From contig JBBSGD010000004.1 of NCBI GenBank assembly GCA_038254435.1, positions 22,831-86,830 of the forward strand: a stretch of 64,000 bases of DNA, given 5' to 3'. This document shows positions 8,484 to 17,286 of the stretch, piece after piece. A program made the translations under genes and the position numbers. Source of the stretch: JBBSGD01 sp038254435. Its GTDB lineage: Bacteria; Actinomycetota; CADDZG01; WHSQ01. The notes below the pieces were generated by a model, which was not told where the DNA came from, did not search any database, and saw only the letters and a program-made list of their open reading frames with translations. The number at the start of each line of letters is the position of its first letter. Position 1 is the first letter of the stretch.

Positions 8484-9681
8484 TCAGACGGCGAGGAACT
8501 CGAGAGCCGCACGCGCGTACACCTCTGCAGCTTGCTTCACCTCCTGCACTTGCACGTATTCGTCGACCTGATGCGCGATCCATTTGCCGCCGGGGCCATA
8601 GGTGACGATGGGCACGCCCCCATCGCGCCACAGGATGGTCCCGTCGGTAGTGCCCGGGACACCTCCGTAGCGTGCCTTTTCGCCTCTGACTTGCGCGTGC
8701 GCGGCCGCCAGAGCCGTAACGGATCGGCGCGTCCGGTGGAGTTTCGGTGGGAGGCCGGTCGTCGATGACCTCCATGTCGATGCTCACTCCGGACTCGGCG
8801 GCGGCGCCTCCGGCCACGTCGCTCATGGCGGTGAGAAGCTGCCGGTGATTCACGCCCGGAATAGTGCGGATGTCGATTGCCATCTCGGCGCGGTCGGGGA
8901 TCACGTTCATCTGAGCGGCCTCCCCGCCGAGAAGGACGGTGGGCGTGATGAAGGGAAGACCCAGGTGCGGATGGCTTCCGTGGCGCTCCTGCAGCTCGGC
9001 CTCCAAACGCGTGAAGGCGACCGTGCACTGTGACAGCGCGTTGATGGGATTGAGCCCGTGCCCGGGCATCGCGCCGTGAGCCATCTTGCCCTTGGCAAAC
9101 AGCCGCAGCCGTAGCGCGCCCTTCTGCGACGTGCAGATCTCGCCGGCTTCCGGTTCGCACACGATCGCGCCGTCCACGCCCTCGGCATGCCCTTGGGCGA
9201 CGAATGACTTGGCGCCGATCATCATTCCTTCCTCGTCGACGAGGGCGGCCACTTTGATGCACCCCGGGAATTGCCCCGAGCGCGCCACCGCGTCGGTGGC
9301 GAACAGCATGGCCGCGACACCGCCCTTCATGTCTGCGGAGCCCCGTCCGTAGAGTCTTCCGTCCACTATCTGCGCTCCGTAAGGATCGTAGTTCCAGGCA
9401 GAGCGGTCGCCTTCTGTCACGACATCGGTGTGCCCCTCGAACAACAGGGTGGGCCCGGGCCGGCCCCCGTCGATTATCGCAATGACGTTGGGCCTGCCCG
9501 GAGCCGCCTCCTGCACCAGCGGTTCCCATCCGAAGGCGCGCATCTGGCGCGCCACGAGTCGCGCCGCGGCAAGCTCGTTGAGCCCGTCCTCGGGGCGGTT
9601 GACACTGGGGATCTTGACGAGCTCGGCTGTGAAGTCGATGAGGGCGTCCCCGTCTATGCAGAGACTGCGGACGCCGGTCAC
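8484..9681 (-). pseudogene. M20 family metallopeptidase (ArgE/DapE-like), one frameshift
   Basis: Zn-dependent amidohydrolase/peptidase of the ArgE/DapE/CPG2 family. Metal-binding motifs are FEGHTDVVTEGD, GRGSADMKGG and ALVDEEGM. About 320 codons in, the frame breaks at a CC on the coding strand (8721-8722). Removing one C restores DAPIVTALAAAH and the rest of the C-terminal domain (GTTDGTILW, VTYGPGGKW), ending in TGA at 8484. Full length would be about 398 residues, normal for the family. The GTG start overlaps the GntR stop (GTGA), so regulator and peptidase are co-transcribed. Either a young pseudogene or a base error. Confidence 0.85.
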
Positions 9682-10325
9682 GACGTCGCCTTGGCGGCAA
9701 GCTTGGCCATCAGGACATCGGTGGTGGAGCGGATGTGTCCCCTGCCGCGCTCCTCCGCGCGTGGCGCGTCCCCGTCGAGGATGGCCCCGGCGATGAGCCG
9801 GTGCTCGGCCAGGGCCGATTCGGCACGCGATCTGTCGAGCATGCCGATGGGGGTGAAGACGTGCGAGGTCATCTGGATGAGGGGCAATTGGGCAATGAGG
9901 TAGCGGTTGCCCGAAGAGCGCAGGATCGCGGAGTGGAATGAGACGTTGGCGCGCGGCCACTGTCCCGGCCCCCACACGGCCAGCGCCTTGCCCTGCTCGC
10001 CTAGCGACCGTTTCAGGGCAGCAGCCAGCTGCTTCGAGACGCATTGTGCCGCGAGCCGCGCCGCGAGCCCGTCCACTACCTCGCGCAGCTGGTAGGCGGC
10101 CAGCAGCGTAGCCGGGTCCCCGGACACGACCTGGACGCCGCCGCCGCGCTCGGTCACGGTGACGAGCCCCTCGCGCTCGAGCATGCGTAGCGCCTCCCGC
10201 AGGGGCGTGCGGCTGACCTCGAGGTCGGCGGCGACCTGCTCCTGGCGCAGCCTGGTGCCGGGGCGGTAGCCGCCCCTGTAGATTCGTTCGCGCAGCTCCG
10301 CAGCGACCTCGTCGACGAGCCGCAC
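9678..10325 (-). CDS. GntR/FCD-family transcriptional regulator
   Basis: 215-residue GntR-family regulator. An N-terminal winged helix (RLRQEQVAADLEVSRTPLREALRMLEREGLV) precedes an all-helical FCD-type effector domain; DGLAAR and a later His-containing helix (ANVSFHSAIL, SALAEHRLI) fit metal/carboxylate-binding FCD domains. I start at the GTG at 10325, which has GGAGAG just upstream. A longer reading to 10469 would place the likely operator inside the gene. It forms an operon with the M20 peptidase and is divergent from the dehydrogenase/SDR pair, so it probably controls both units. Confidence 0.88.
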   Translation of the reverse strand: MRLVDEVAAELRERIYRGGYRPGTRLRQEQVAADLEVSRTPLREALRMLEREGLVTVTERGGGVQVVSGDPATLLAAYQLREVVDGLAARLAAQCVSKQLAAALKRSLGEQGKALAVWGPGQWPRANVSFHSAILRSSGNRYLIAQLPLIQMTSHVFTPIGMLDRSRAESALAEHRLIAGAILDGDAPRAEERGRGHIRSTTDVLMAKLAAKATS

Positions 10326-10425
10326 CCGGCCTCTCCAACGGGACCGGTCACGTGCCTGCAACCCGGCTCCTTCCCGGCGGCATGTGGGCGCGCATCCGGG
10401 GCACCCCGCCGCCCTCGCAGCTCTT

Positions 10426-10440
10426 TGTATCCTGGATACA
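10426..10440. promoter_or_regulatory. Probable GntR operator
   Basis: Perfect 15-bp palindrome TGTATCCTGGATACA (7-bp arms around a central T), midway in the gap between the GntR gene and the divergent dehydrogenase gene. The shape matches FCD-type GntR operators (TGTAT...ATACA). It probably gives autoregulation and shared control of the divergent operons (inference). Confidence 0.7.
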
Positions 10441-10584
10441 GGATCCAGCAACAAGCGAGGTTTCGTCAACCGGCCTCGAGGAGGCAGGATCGTACGAGGG
10501 GGCTAGGCGCAGGGACGAGCCGCGCGGACGAAGAGCCGGGTCGGAGCAACCAGCCGCGTGGCCGCGAACAGGAGGGGTGCTGAA

Positions 10585-11712
10585 GTGACGGATGACCCGC
10601 AAGAAGGCAGCCTGGGCGCGGCGGCGACGGCTCGGCGCGGCCACTCGGTGGCGGTGATCCCCGGCGACGGAATCGGGCCCGAGGTCATAGCGGCCGGGCG
10701 CGAGGTGATCGACGCCGCGGCGCACGCCGCCGGCGTCGGCATCGAGTGGATCTCCTACGATTGGGGCTCGGCCCTTTATCGCGCCACCGGGAGGATGATG
10801 CCCGAGGACGGGCTCGACCTACTAGCGGAGCACGACGCCGTGTACTTCGGCGCGGTGGGCGATCCGGGGATACCCGATCACATCACCGTGTGGGGCCTCA
10901 TCTTGCCCATCCGCAAGCGCTTCGACCAGTTCGTGAACTACCGCCCGGTCCGCTGGCTACCCGGAGTTCCTGCGCGCCTCGCCGGCCGCCTTCCTCACGA
11001 GGTCGACATGCTGTTCGTGCGCGAGAACGTCGAGGGTGAGTACATGGACATCGGCGAGCGCTCGGGTCACGCCGGGGACGAGGTAGTCACCCAGACCGCT
11101 CGCTTTACCCGCCGCGGGATCGAGCGAGTCACTCGCTACGCCTTCGAGCGAGCGCGCGAGCGCCGCAGGCATCTCACCAGCGTCACCAAGTCCAACGCCC
11201 TCAAGCACTCAATGGTGTTCTGGGATGAGGTCGTCGCGGAGGTTGCCGGCGACTACCCGGACGTGGGCTGGCGCCCGATGCACGTGGACGCGGCCGCCTA
11301 CGAGATGGTGATGGAACCAGGCAAATTCGACGTCGTGGTCGCCAGCAACCTGTTCGGAGACATCCTCACCGACCTCGGTGCGGCCCTCCAGGGCAGCCTG
11401 GGCCTGGCGGCCAGCGCCAACCTCACCCCGCGTCCGGGAGACCCCTCGGCGTTCGAGCCGGTGCACGGAAGCGCTCCCAACCTCGCCGGGCGCAACGTAG
11501 CCAACCCGGCCGGCGCGATATGGGCGGGGGCGCTCATGCTCGACGATCTCGGCGCGCCGGGCGCCGCCCGCGCGGTCATGGATGCCCTCGAGCGCACCAT
11601 TGCAGCGCGCGACGTCACTCAGGACCTCGGCGGCTCGCTGTCGACCACGCAGTTCACTAACCGAGTCATCGCGGCGATGAAGAGCCCGAACGGAGATGAT
11701 CATGATGGATGA
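10585..11712 (+). CDS. Tartrate/D-malate-type dehydrogenase (IPMDH superfamily)
   Basis: 375-residue NAD-dependent beta-decarboxylating dehydrogenase related to isopropylmalate, tartrate (TtuC) and D-malate dehydrogenases. Visible motifs are PGDGIGPEV at the N-terminus, the YFGAVGDP loop, RENVEGEY, the catalytic TKSNALKHS, NLFGDILTDLG and the nucleotide-binding EPVHGSAPNLAG. The GTG at 10585 is preceded by AGGAGG, which sets the start. It overlaps the SDR gene by 11 bases. It is divergent from gntR, so it is likely induced by a hydroxy-acid substrate. The exact substrate cannot be read from sequence. Confidence 0.88.
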   Translation: MTDDPQEGSLGAAATARRGHSVAVIPGDGIGPEVIAAGREVIDAAAHAAGVGIEWISYDWGSALYRATGRMMPEDGLDLLAEHDAVYFGAVGDPGIPDHITVWGLILPIRKRFDQFVNYRPVRWLPGVPARLAGRLPHEVDMLFVRENVEGEYMDIGERSGHAGDEVVTQTARFTRRGIERVTRYAFERARERRRHLTSVTKSNALKHSMVFWDEVVAEVAGDYPDVGWRPMHVDAAAYEMVMEPGKFDVVVASNLFGDILTDLGAALQGSLGLAASANLTPRPGDPSAFEPVHGSAPNLAGRNVANPAGAIWAGALMLDDLGAPGAARAVMDALERTIAARDVTQDLGGSLSTTQFTNRVIAAMKSPNGDDHDG

Positions 11713-12487
11713 CTTGAGGGACCTCTTCAGCCTGAAGGGAAGGAAGGCTTTGCTCGTGGGCGCAGGGCGCGGCATCGGCGAGGCCTGCGCGCTGGGTCTC
11801 GGGGATTTCGGGGCCGAGGTCGTGTGCGCGGACGTGGATGCCGCGGCGGCCGAGGCCACGGCCGCGGAGGTGTCCCAGCGCGGCGGGAGTGCGTCGGTGC
11901 TCGAGCTGGACATCACCAGCTCGGCCAGCGTTGCGGCCGCCCGCGCCGAAGCCGGCGTGCCCGACGTCCTCGTCACCACCCCGGCGATCAATGTGCGCAG
12001 GGGTGTGCTCGACATCACAGACGGTGAGTTCGACCGTGTCGTCGACGTGAACCTCAAGGGCGTCTTCCGTCTCGTGCGCGCCTTCGGCGGAGCCATGGCG
12101 GAGCGCGGCTCGGGGAGCATCATTGCCTTCTCCAGCATCCGCTCCCAGGTGGTCGAGCCGGGACAAGGCGTCTACGCCGCCACCAAGGCGGGCACCTTGC
12201 AGCTCCTGCGCGCCCTGGCCAGCGAGCTCGGCCCCCGCAACGTGCGGGTCAACTGCATCGCGCCGGGGGTCGTCGACACTCCGCTGACCGAGCCCATCAA
12301 GGCAGATGCGAGGTGGGCCAAGGCGTATGCGGACAAGAGCATGCTGGGGCGCTGGGCGCAGCCCGAGGAGCTCGTGGGCGCCGTCGTCTTCCTCGCATCC
12401 GACGCGGGCTCGTTCGTGACCGGGAGCCTGCTGCTGGTCGACGGTGGCTGGACGGCCGCCGACGGACGTTTCACACCTCCGCTGTAG
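11702..12487 (+). CDS. SDR-family oxidoreductase
   Basis: About 261 residues, classical short-chain dehydrogenase. Motifs: cofactor loop VGAGRGIGEA, Asp after beta-2 (VVCADVD), VNLKG, catalytic Ser (IAFSSI), YAATK and the C-terminal GSLLLVDGGWT. The usual NNAG is replaced by TPAIN. The gene overlaps the upstream dehydrogenase; ATG at 11702 has GGAG six bases before it. Co-translation suggests the two oxidoreductases act in one catabolic route, perhaps for a sugar acid or hydroxy acid (inference). Confidence 0.9.
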   Translation: MMDDLRDLFSLKGRKALLVGAGRGIGEACALGLGDFGAEVVCADVDAAAAEATAAEVSQRGGSASVLELDITSSASVAAARAEAGVPDVLVTTPAINVRRGVLDITDGEFDRVVDVNLKGVFRLVRAFGGAMAERGSGSIIAFSSIRSQVVEPGQGVYAATKAGTLQLLRALASELGPRNVRVNCIAPGVVDTPLTEPIKADARWAKAYADKSMLGRWAQPEELVGAVVFLASDAGSFVTGSLLLVDGGWTAADGRFTPPL

Positions 12488-12503
12488 CGTCTCTGTGCCG
12501 CAT

Positions 12504-12509
12504 TAGTCT
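12504..12509 (+). promoter_or_regulatory. Possible -10 box for leaderless pcnA mRNA
   Basis: TAGTCT (TAnnnT) ends six bases before the pcnA ATG, and there is no Shine-Dalgarno sequence. This is the geometry of a leaderless transcript, which is common in Actinobacteria. It is a weak prediction from spacing alone. Confidence 0.4.
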
Positions 12510-12515
12510 CGGACC

Positions 12516-13970
12516 ATGACTCCTCAGCGCGCGCGCGGAGCCGTCGCGCCCGAGCACGATCTAACGGCCGTGCTGGCGCCGGGCTCTGAGGGAATGAAGC
12601 TCGCCTCACGGTTCGAGGCGGCGGGCCACGAGCTCTACCTCGTCGGGGGCGCAGTGCGCGACAGATTCCTCGAGCGGCGCGGCGGGGACCTCGACTTCGC
12701 CACGAGCGCCGCGCCGGAGGAGACGCTGGCGGTGGTCCGACCGGTGGCTGCGCACACGTGGCTCCAGGGGATGAGGTTCGGCACCGTGGGGGCCGAGGTC
12801 GCGGGCCTAAGGATGGAGATCACCACCTTTCGCACCGAGCGCTACGAAGCGGGAAGCCGCCGCCCCGACGTCGACTTCGCTGCCGACATCACCACAGATC
12901 TGTCGCGGCGTGATTTCACCGTCAACGCCATGGCGATCCGGCTGCCGGACACGCGACCCGTCGATCCCTTCGGTGGAGTGGCGGACCTCGATGCGAAGCT
13001 GCTGCGCACCCCGATCGCACCCGAGGAGTCCTTTGCCGACGACCCGCTGCGCATGCTGCGCGCCTTCCGCTTCGCTTCGCAGCTGGACTTCCGCATCGCC
13101 GCGGACGTGCTGGACGCCATTGCCCGGCTCAAGGATCAGCTTGCCACAGTGTCGGCCGAGCGGATCAGGGACGAGCTCTCCAGGCTCCTTGTCGGGGCCG
13201 CCCCCGGGCGCGCCCTCGCCCTCGCAGACAAGACCGGGCTTTCCGATCTCTTCTTGCCCGAGCTGTCGTCGCTCAAGCTTGAGCAGGACCCGGTGCAGCG
13301 TCACAAGGACGTCTTCCGGCACACCCTTGCCGTCATCGAGCGCACCGATCCGGTCCTCGAGCTGCGCCTAGCAGCGTTGCTGCACGATGTCGGCAAGCCT
13401 CAGACGCGCGCGATCGGGCCCGACGGAGTGACCTTTCATCACCACGAGATCGTGGGGGCCAAGATGGCCGAGGCGCGCCTTCGGGCGCTGCGCTATCCGG
13501 GCGATGTGGTCCAGCGCGTGCGAGACCTCATCGCCCTGCACCACCGCTTCCACACCTACCGGCAGGGGTGGAGCGACTCCGCGGTGCGGCGCTACGTGCG
13601 CGACGCGGGCAACCTGCTGACGATGCTCAATCTCCTGGTGAGAGCCGACTGCACCACGCGCAATCCGGCCAAGGCCAAGAGGCTTGCGGCGCGCATGGAC
13701 GAGCTGGAAGAGCGCATCGAGGCTCTAAAGGCACAAGAAGAGCTTGGGCGGATCCGGCCCGACCTCGACGGAGTGCAGGTCATGGCCTACCTCGGTGCTC
13801 CTCCGGGCCGGATCGTGGGTGATGCGCTCGCGTTCCTCCTGGAGCTTCGCCTCGAGGAGGGCTCGCTACCCGAGCGCGAAGTCTACGCGCGCCTTCACGC
13901 CTGGGCACGGGCCCGGGGCCTGGAGCCCGCCGGGACCAAGGTGCCGGCAAAGCCCAAGAAGCCCGGATGA
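12516..13970 (+). CDS. pcnA: CCA tRNA nucleotidyltransferase
   Basis: 484-residue class II CCA-adding enzyme that builds and repairs the 3' CCA of tRNAs. The nucleotidyltransferase core shows LVGGAVRD and the metal-binding GGDLDFATSA. The neck has FADDPLRMLRAFRFASQL. A C-terminal HD phosphohydrolase domain carries LLHDVGKP and HHHEIVGAKMAE. Length matches mycobacterial PcnA. In Mycobacterium it lies near the DUF6049/murJ genes; here about 11 kb of transporter and catabolic genes separates them. It is convergent with an MFS gene 19 bases downstream. The start rests on the first good ATG and a possible leaderless promoter. Confidence 0.95.
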   Translation: MTPQRARGAVAPEHDLTAVLAPGSEGMKLASRFEAAGHELYLVGGAVRDRFLERRGGDLDFATSAAPEETLAVVRPVAAHTWLQGMRFGTVGAEVAGLRMEITTFRTERYEAGSRRPDVDFAADITTDLSRRDFTVNAMAIRLPDTRPVDPFGGVADLDAKLLRTPIAPEESFADDPLRMLRAFRFASQLDFRIAADVLDAIARLKDQLATVSAERIRDELSRLLVGAAPGRALALADKTGLSDLFLPELSSLKLEQDPVQRHKDVFRHTLAVIERTDPVLELRLAALLHDVGKPQTRAIGPDGVTFHHHEIVGAKMAEARLRALRYPGDVVQRVRDLIALHHRFHTYRQGWSDSAVRRYVRDAGNLLTMLNLLVRADCTTRNPAKAKRLAARMDELEERIEALKAQEELGRIRPDLDGVQVMAYLGAPPGRIVGDALAFLLELRLEEGSLPEREVYARLHAWARARGLEPAGTKVPAKPKKPG

Positions 13971-13989
13971 GGGCCCCCGGGCCCACGGC

Positions 13990-15126
13990 TCACGCGATCA
14001 CCCGCGTGCGGCGCATGGCCGCGTAGAGGCTCGCGGCGACGAGCAGGGTGGCTACCCCCGCCGCGACTAGAAGGCGGTTCGGGGGCGTCGCGACAAAGGC
14101 CACGACGAGGGCTCCCGCCGCGATGCTTGCGAAGTTGTAGATGATGTCGTACAGAGCGAAAGCTCGGCCCCTGTAGCCGTCTGGAAGGGACTGCTGCACG
14201 AGCGCGTCGACGGCGACCTTGGCGATAAAGCCTCCCATCCCGCCGGCGAGCATGAGGATTAGCAGCGTCGAGATCCCGATCACGCTGCCGAGAGTGATTA
14301 GCGACCCGCCCGAGATCGCGTAGCCGATCAGTACCAGGTGCACCTCGTCAAAACGCCGGCCGAGCAGCGGTGCGACGAGGGCTCCGAGCAGCGCGCCGAT
14401 CCCCGCGGCGCCCAGCGCCAGGGCGCCGGACGACAGCCGGCCCACGCGATCGCCTGCTGCGGGAAAGCGCTGCTTGATGATGAGCACGGCCGCGATGGCA
14501 ACGAATACCCCGACGGTGCGCAGCAGGAAGATCGATGTCAGCGCGAGCCGCGCTCGCCGCGTTCTGCAAATGAGAGTCAGCCCGTCGCGCAGTCCGCGCC
14601 CGACGCGCGCGAGCGCTGCTGCCAGCGACTGGCGCACATGGCGGGTTGGGTGATGGGGCAGCGTTACGGCGCGCGCCGCAATGATGGCCGGCGCGTAGAG
14701 GACGCCGGCGCACGCCACCGCGATGGCCGGCTCGAGGACTCCCGCCAGCCCGATCCCTACGATGGCTCCGGCGAGAGCGGACACGAGTCCCCCGCCGCCC
14801 GAGGCCGCGTTGCCGGCGATCAGATCATGCTCGCCCACGAGGGTCGGCAGCACCGCTCCCTTCGTAGTGAGAAAGAGGCGGCCCAGCCCCAAGACGAGCA
14901 GGACGGCGACGAACAAGCCGCCTGCGCCGGGCCATAAAGGAGCCCACAGAGGGAGCGTCACCAGTGCAGCGCAGCGCACAATGCTCGTCCACACGAGAAG
15001 CAAACGCCGATCCCAACGGTCGACGAAGACTCCGAGCCACGGTGATATCAGCGAATAGGGGAGCAGCGTCAGGACGAACAACGCAAGGATTCGCTGCGGC
15101 GTGCCCTGGCTCAGCGGCTCCAGCAC
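13990..15126 (-). CDS. MFS transporter, N-terminus lacks a canonical start
   Basis: 378 residues from the first canonical start (GTG at 15126), with about ten hydrophobic helices and the MFS loop GVFVDRWDRR. Coding sequence clearly continues upstream in the same frame (FRRLLVAQFLSQAADGAAQA, a typical first helix) to about 15222. No ATG, GTG or TTG is available there; a GTC occupies the likely start position. The gene therefore uses an unusual start, or a base is wrong. It follows ino1 on the same strand by about 10 bases if the extension is real. Substrate unknown; drug or metabolite efflux is a guess. Confidence 0.8.
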   Translation of the reverse strand: MLEPLSQGTPQRILALFVLTLLPYSLISPWLGVFVDRWDRRLLLVWTSIVRCAALVTLPLWAPLWPGAGGLFVAVLLVLGLGRLFLTTKGAVLPTLVGEHDLIAGNAASGGGGLVSALAGAIVGIGLAGVLEPAIAVACAGVLYAPAIIAARAVTLPHHPTRHVRQSLAAALARVGRGLRDGLTLICRTRRARLALTSIFLLRTVGVFVAIAAVLIIKQRFPAAGDRVGRLSSGALALGAAGIGALLGALVAPLLGRRFDEVHLVLIGYAISGGSLITLGSVIGISTLLILMLAGGMGGFIAKVAVDALVQQSLPDGYRGRAFALYDIIYNFASIAAGALVVAFVATPPNRLLVAAGVATLLVAASLYAAMRRTRVIA

Positions 15127-15232
15127 GAGTGCCGCGGCAAAGGCGGCCTGGGCCGCGCCGTCGGCGGCCTGCGAGAGGAACTGAGCAACGAGCAGCCGCC
15201 GGAAGGGCGCTTGGCGCGGGACGCGCGGCCGG

Positions 15233-16381
15233 TCAGGCGTTGCGGTGCAGCGCCGGGTCGCCCGCCAGGTAGCCGTTGCCGCCGGCCGTCGCCTCGAGCC
15301 GGTCCGGGGTGACCCGGCCGGCGATGAACGCGGCTACGAGGTCATGCGCCTCCTCGTCCGAGTACTGCACCGGCGGGGACTTCATGAAGTAGGCGCTCGG
15401 AGCGAGCAGGGGACCCCCGACGCCACGATCGAGCGCCAGCTTGGCGCAGCGCACCGCGTCGATCACGACCCCCGCCGAGTTGGGCGAATCCCACACCTCG
15501 AGCTTGAGCTCCATGTTGATCGGAATGTCGCCGAACTCGCGGCCCTCGATCCGGATGTAAGCCCACTTACGATCCTTGAGCCATGGAACGTGGTCCGAGG
15601 GGCCGATGTGGATGTCTTCGGAGTCGATGCCGTTGTGGATCTGCGAGGTGACCGACTGGGTCTTGGAGATCTTCTTGGACTGCAGGCGTTCGCGTTCGAG
15701 CATGTTCTTGAAGTCCATGTTGCCGCCGAAGTTGAGCTGGTAGGTGTGATCGATCGTCACACCCCGGTCTTCGAACAGCTTCGACAGCACTCGGTGCGAG
15801 ATCGTCGCGCCGACCTGGCTCTTGATGTCGTCGCCGATGATGGGCACGCCCCTATTGACGAAGCGCTGTGTCCATTCCCCGTTGCTTGCGATGAACACCG
15901 GCATGCAGTTGACGAAGCCGATGCCCGCCTCGAGTGCCTGCTCTGCGTAGAACCGGGCCGCCTGCTCGGATCCGACCGGCAGGTAGTTGACGAGGACGTC
16001 GGTGTCGGTGTCGCGAAGGACCCTTGCCACGTCGACCGGAGGCAGCTGAGACTCGACGATCTGCTCGCGGTAGTAGAGGCCGAGCCCGTCGTAGGTGTGC
16101 CCTCGCATGACCTGCACCCCTGTGGGGGGCACGTCGGAGAATTTGACTGTGTTGTTGGGTTCGACCCAGATGGCGTCGGCAATCTCGAGGCCCACCTTGG
16201 CGGCGTCGACGTCGAAGGCGCACGAGAGCTCGACATCCGACACGTGGTACCCGCCGAGCTCGACGTGCATCAAGCCGGGCACCTTCTCCTCGGACTGCGC
16301 CTTGGCGTAGTACTCGATGCCCTGGATGAGGGATGAAGCGCAGTTCCCGACGCCGATGACTCCCACTCGCACTTTCGACAT
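15233..16381 (-). CDS. ino1: Inositol-3-phosphate synthase
   Basis: 382-residue myo-inositol-1-phosphate synthase of the actinobacterial type, converting glucose-6-phosphate to inositol phosphate with NAD. It feeds phosphatidylinositol and mycothiol synthesis. Rossmann motif GVGNCASSLIQG; VNYLPVGSE, NFGGNMDF and SDHVPWLKDRKWAYI are conserved family blocks. An AGGGAGG-type ribosome site precedes the ATG. It is downstream of a PadR regulator on the same strand, the same ino1-padR-DUF5318-ponA neighbourhood as Mycobacterium Rv0046c-Rv0050. A mycothiol amidase (Mca) in the same window fits with inositol use. Confidence 0.96.
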   Translation of the reverse strand: MSKVRVGVIGVGNCASSLIQGIEYYAKAQSEEKVPGLMHVELGGYHVSDVELSCAFDVDAAKVGLEIADAIWVEPNNTVKFSDVPPTGVQVMRGHTYDGLGLYYREQIVESQLPPVDVARVLRDTDTDVLVNYLPVGSEQAARFYAEQALEAGIGFVNCMPVFIASNGEWTQRFVNRGVPIIGDDIKSQVGATISHRVLSKLFEDRGVTIDHTYQLNFGGNMDFKNMLERERLQSKKISKTQSVTSQIHNGIDSEDIHIGPSDHVPWLKDRKWAYIRIEGREFGDIPINMELKLEVWDSPNSAGVVIDAVRCAKLALDRGVGGPLLAPSAYFMKSPPVQYSDEEAHDLVAAFIAGRVTPDRLEATAGGNGYLAGDPALHRNA

Positions 16382-16405
16382 TCTTTTCCTCCCTTGAGAT
16401 CGCTG

Positions 16406-17020
16406 CTACGCGTTGGTGGTCTTGGGACGGGCCGGGCCCGGCTCCCCGCTGCTCCGCCCGCGGGCGGATTTCGGATTCAGCTCCTTGGTGATGAGCTCGT
16501 TGATCCAGGCGATGTCGCTCTCGGTGGTGCGGACCTCATGGTCCTGCAACGACAGCGCGTAGCCGTCGATCCGCTCTCGGTAGTTGCGGAGGTTTTCCTT
16601 GAAGATTGCGAGCTTGTCCTGCAAGTAGGCGCGTCTGCGCTCGAGGAGCATGAGCCTGGCCTCGGGCTGCAGGTATCGAAAGAAAGCTAGCTTCAAGGTG
16701 AAGTGCTCGGCGTCTACGGTCCCGGGCATCTCCTCGAGAAGCTGCGTGAAGAGCGCCTCGCCCGCCCCCGTGACCCGGTAGACGGTGCGGCGCCTGGCCG
16801 ACACGAGGGTCTTGCCGGACTTGCCTGCCGGCGCGTCGGCGACCTTCTCGACGACTCCGTCGCGCGCCAGGCGGCGCAGCGCGGGGTAAAGAGAGCCCCA
16901 CGACACTTGCCAGAAGGGCCCGAGCATGGTGCTGAGCTGCTTGCGCAGCTCGTAGCCGTGCATCTCGCGCTCCTTGAGGAGCCCGAGCACGGGCAGCTCC
17001 AGCATGCCGGCTTGTTTCAT
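16406..17020 (-). CDS. PadR-family transcriptional regulator
   Basis: 204-residue PadR regulator with a winged helix (LELPVLGLLKEREMHGYEL, then WGSLYPALRRLARDGVVEK) and a long C-terminal coiled-coil dimerisation region (RRRAYLQDKLAIFKENLRNYRERI). The ATG at 17020 follows GGAGA; a longer reading to 17194 would cover the operator and is rejected. It is transcribed towards ino1, 24 bases away, so ino1 is likely in its operon. An excellent palindrome lies about 120 bases upstream in the divergent gap with the DUF5318 gene. Confidence 0.9.
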   Translation of the reverse strand: MKQAGMLELPVLGLLKEREMHGYELRKQLSTMLGPFWQVSWGSLYPALRRLARDGVVEKVADAPAGKSGKTLVSARRRTVYRVTGAGEALFTQLLEEMPGTVDAEHFTLKLAFFRYLQPEARLMLLERRRAYLQDKLAIFKENLRNYRERIDGYALSLQDHEVRTTESDIAWINELITKELNPKSARGRSSGEPGPARPKTTNA

Positions 17021-17137
17021 GTGGCCGTCTCTCCAGGTTCGTTGGGCGGTCGTTTCGTCTGGCGAGCGGGCTGGTGACCGATGGCCACAGGACGCCCCCT
17101 CGCCCGGCGCCGATGTATCGTTCCGAGCTATCGGTAG

Positions 17138-17158
17138 GATATATCGAGCCGATATATC
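17138..17158. promoter_or_regulatory. Probable PadR operator
   Basis: Perfect inverted repeat GATATATCG / CGATATATC with a 3-base spacer, AT-rich in a GC-rich setting, in the divergent gap between padR and the DUF5318 gene. PadR-family operators are typically ATAT-rich dyads of this kind. It probably autoregulates padR-ino1 and may affect DUF5318. Confidence 0.7.
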
Positions 17159-17286
17159 AACACGATACCGCAACTGTTGCACGCGCGCCGCCACAGGTGC
17201 GTGCGACTGCCCACCTTGTGGGTGGGTAGATGCACCGACCTTCCAGTCGCCGGGTCTAGGAGCGCGCCGGGTTTACCATCGGCGCC

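Noticed and set aside
10326..10469. N-terminal extension of the GntR protein
   Set aside because: It would place the perfect operator palindrome inside the gene, has no family similarity, and a good ribosome site precedes the GTG at 10325.
13971..13989. GGGCCC-CC-GGGCCC as a bidirectional terminator between pcnA and the MFS gene
   Set aside because: Only 6-bp arms with a 2-base loop, which cannot form a stable hairpin as drawn; recorded but not called.
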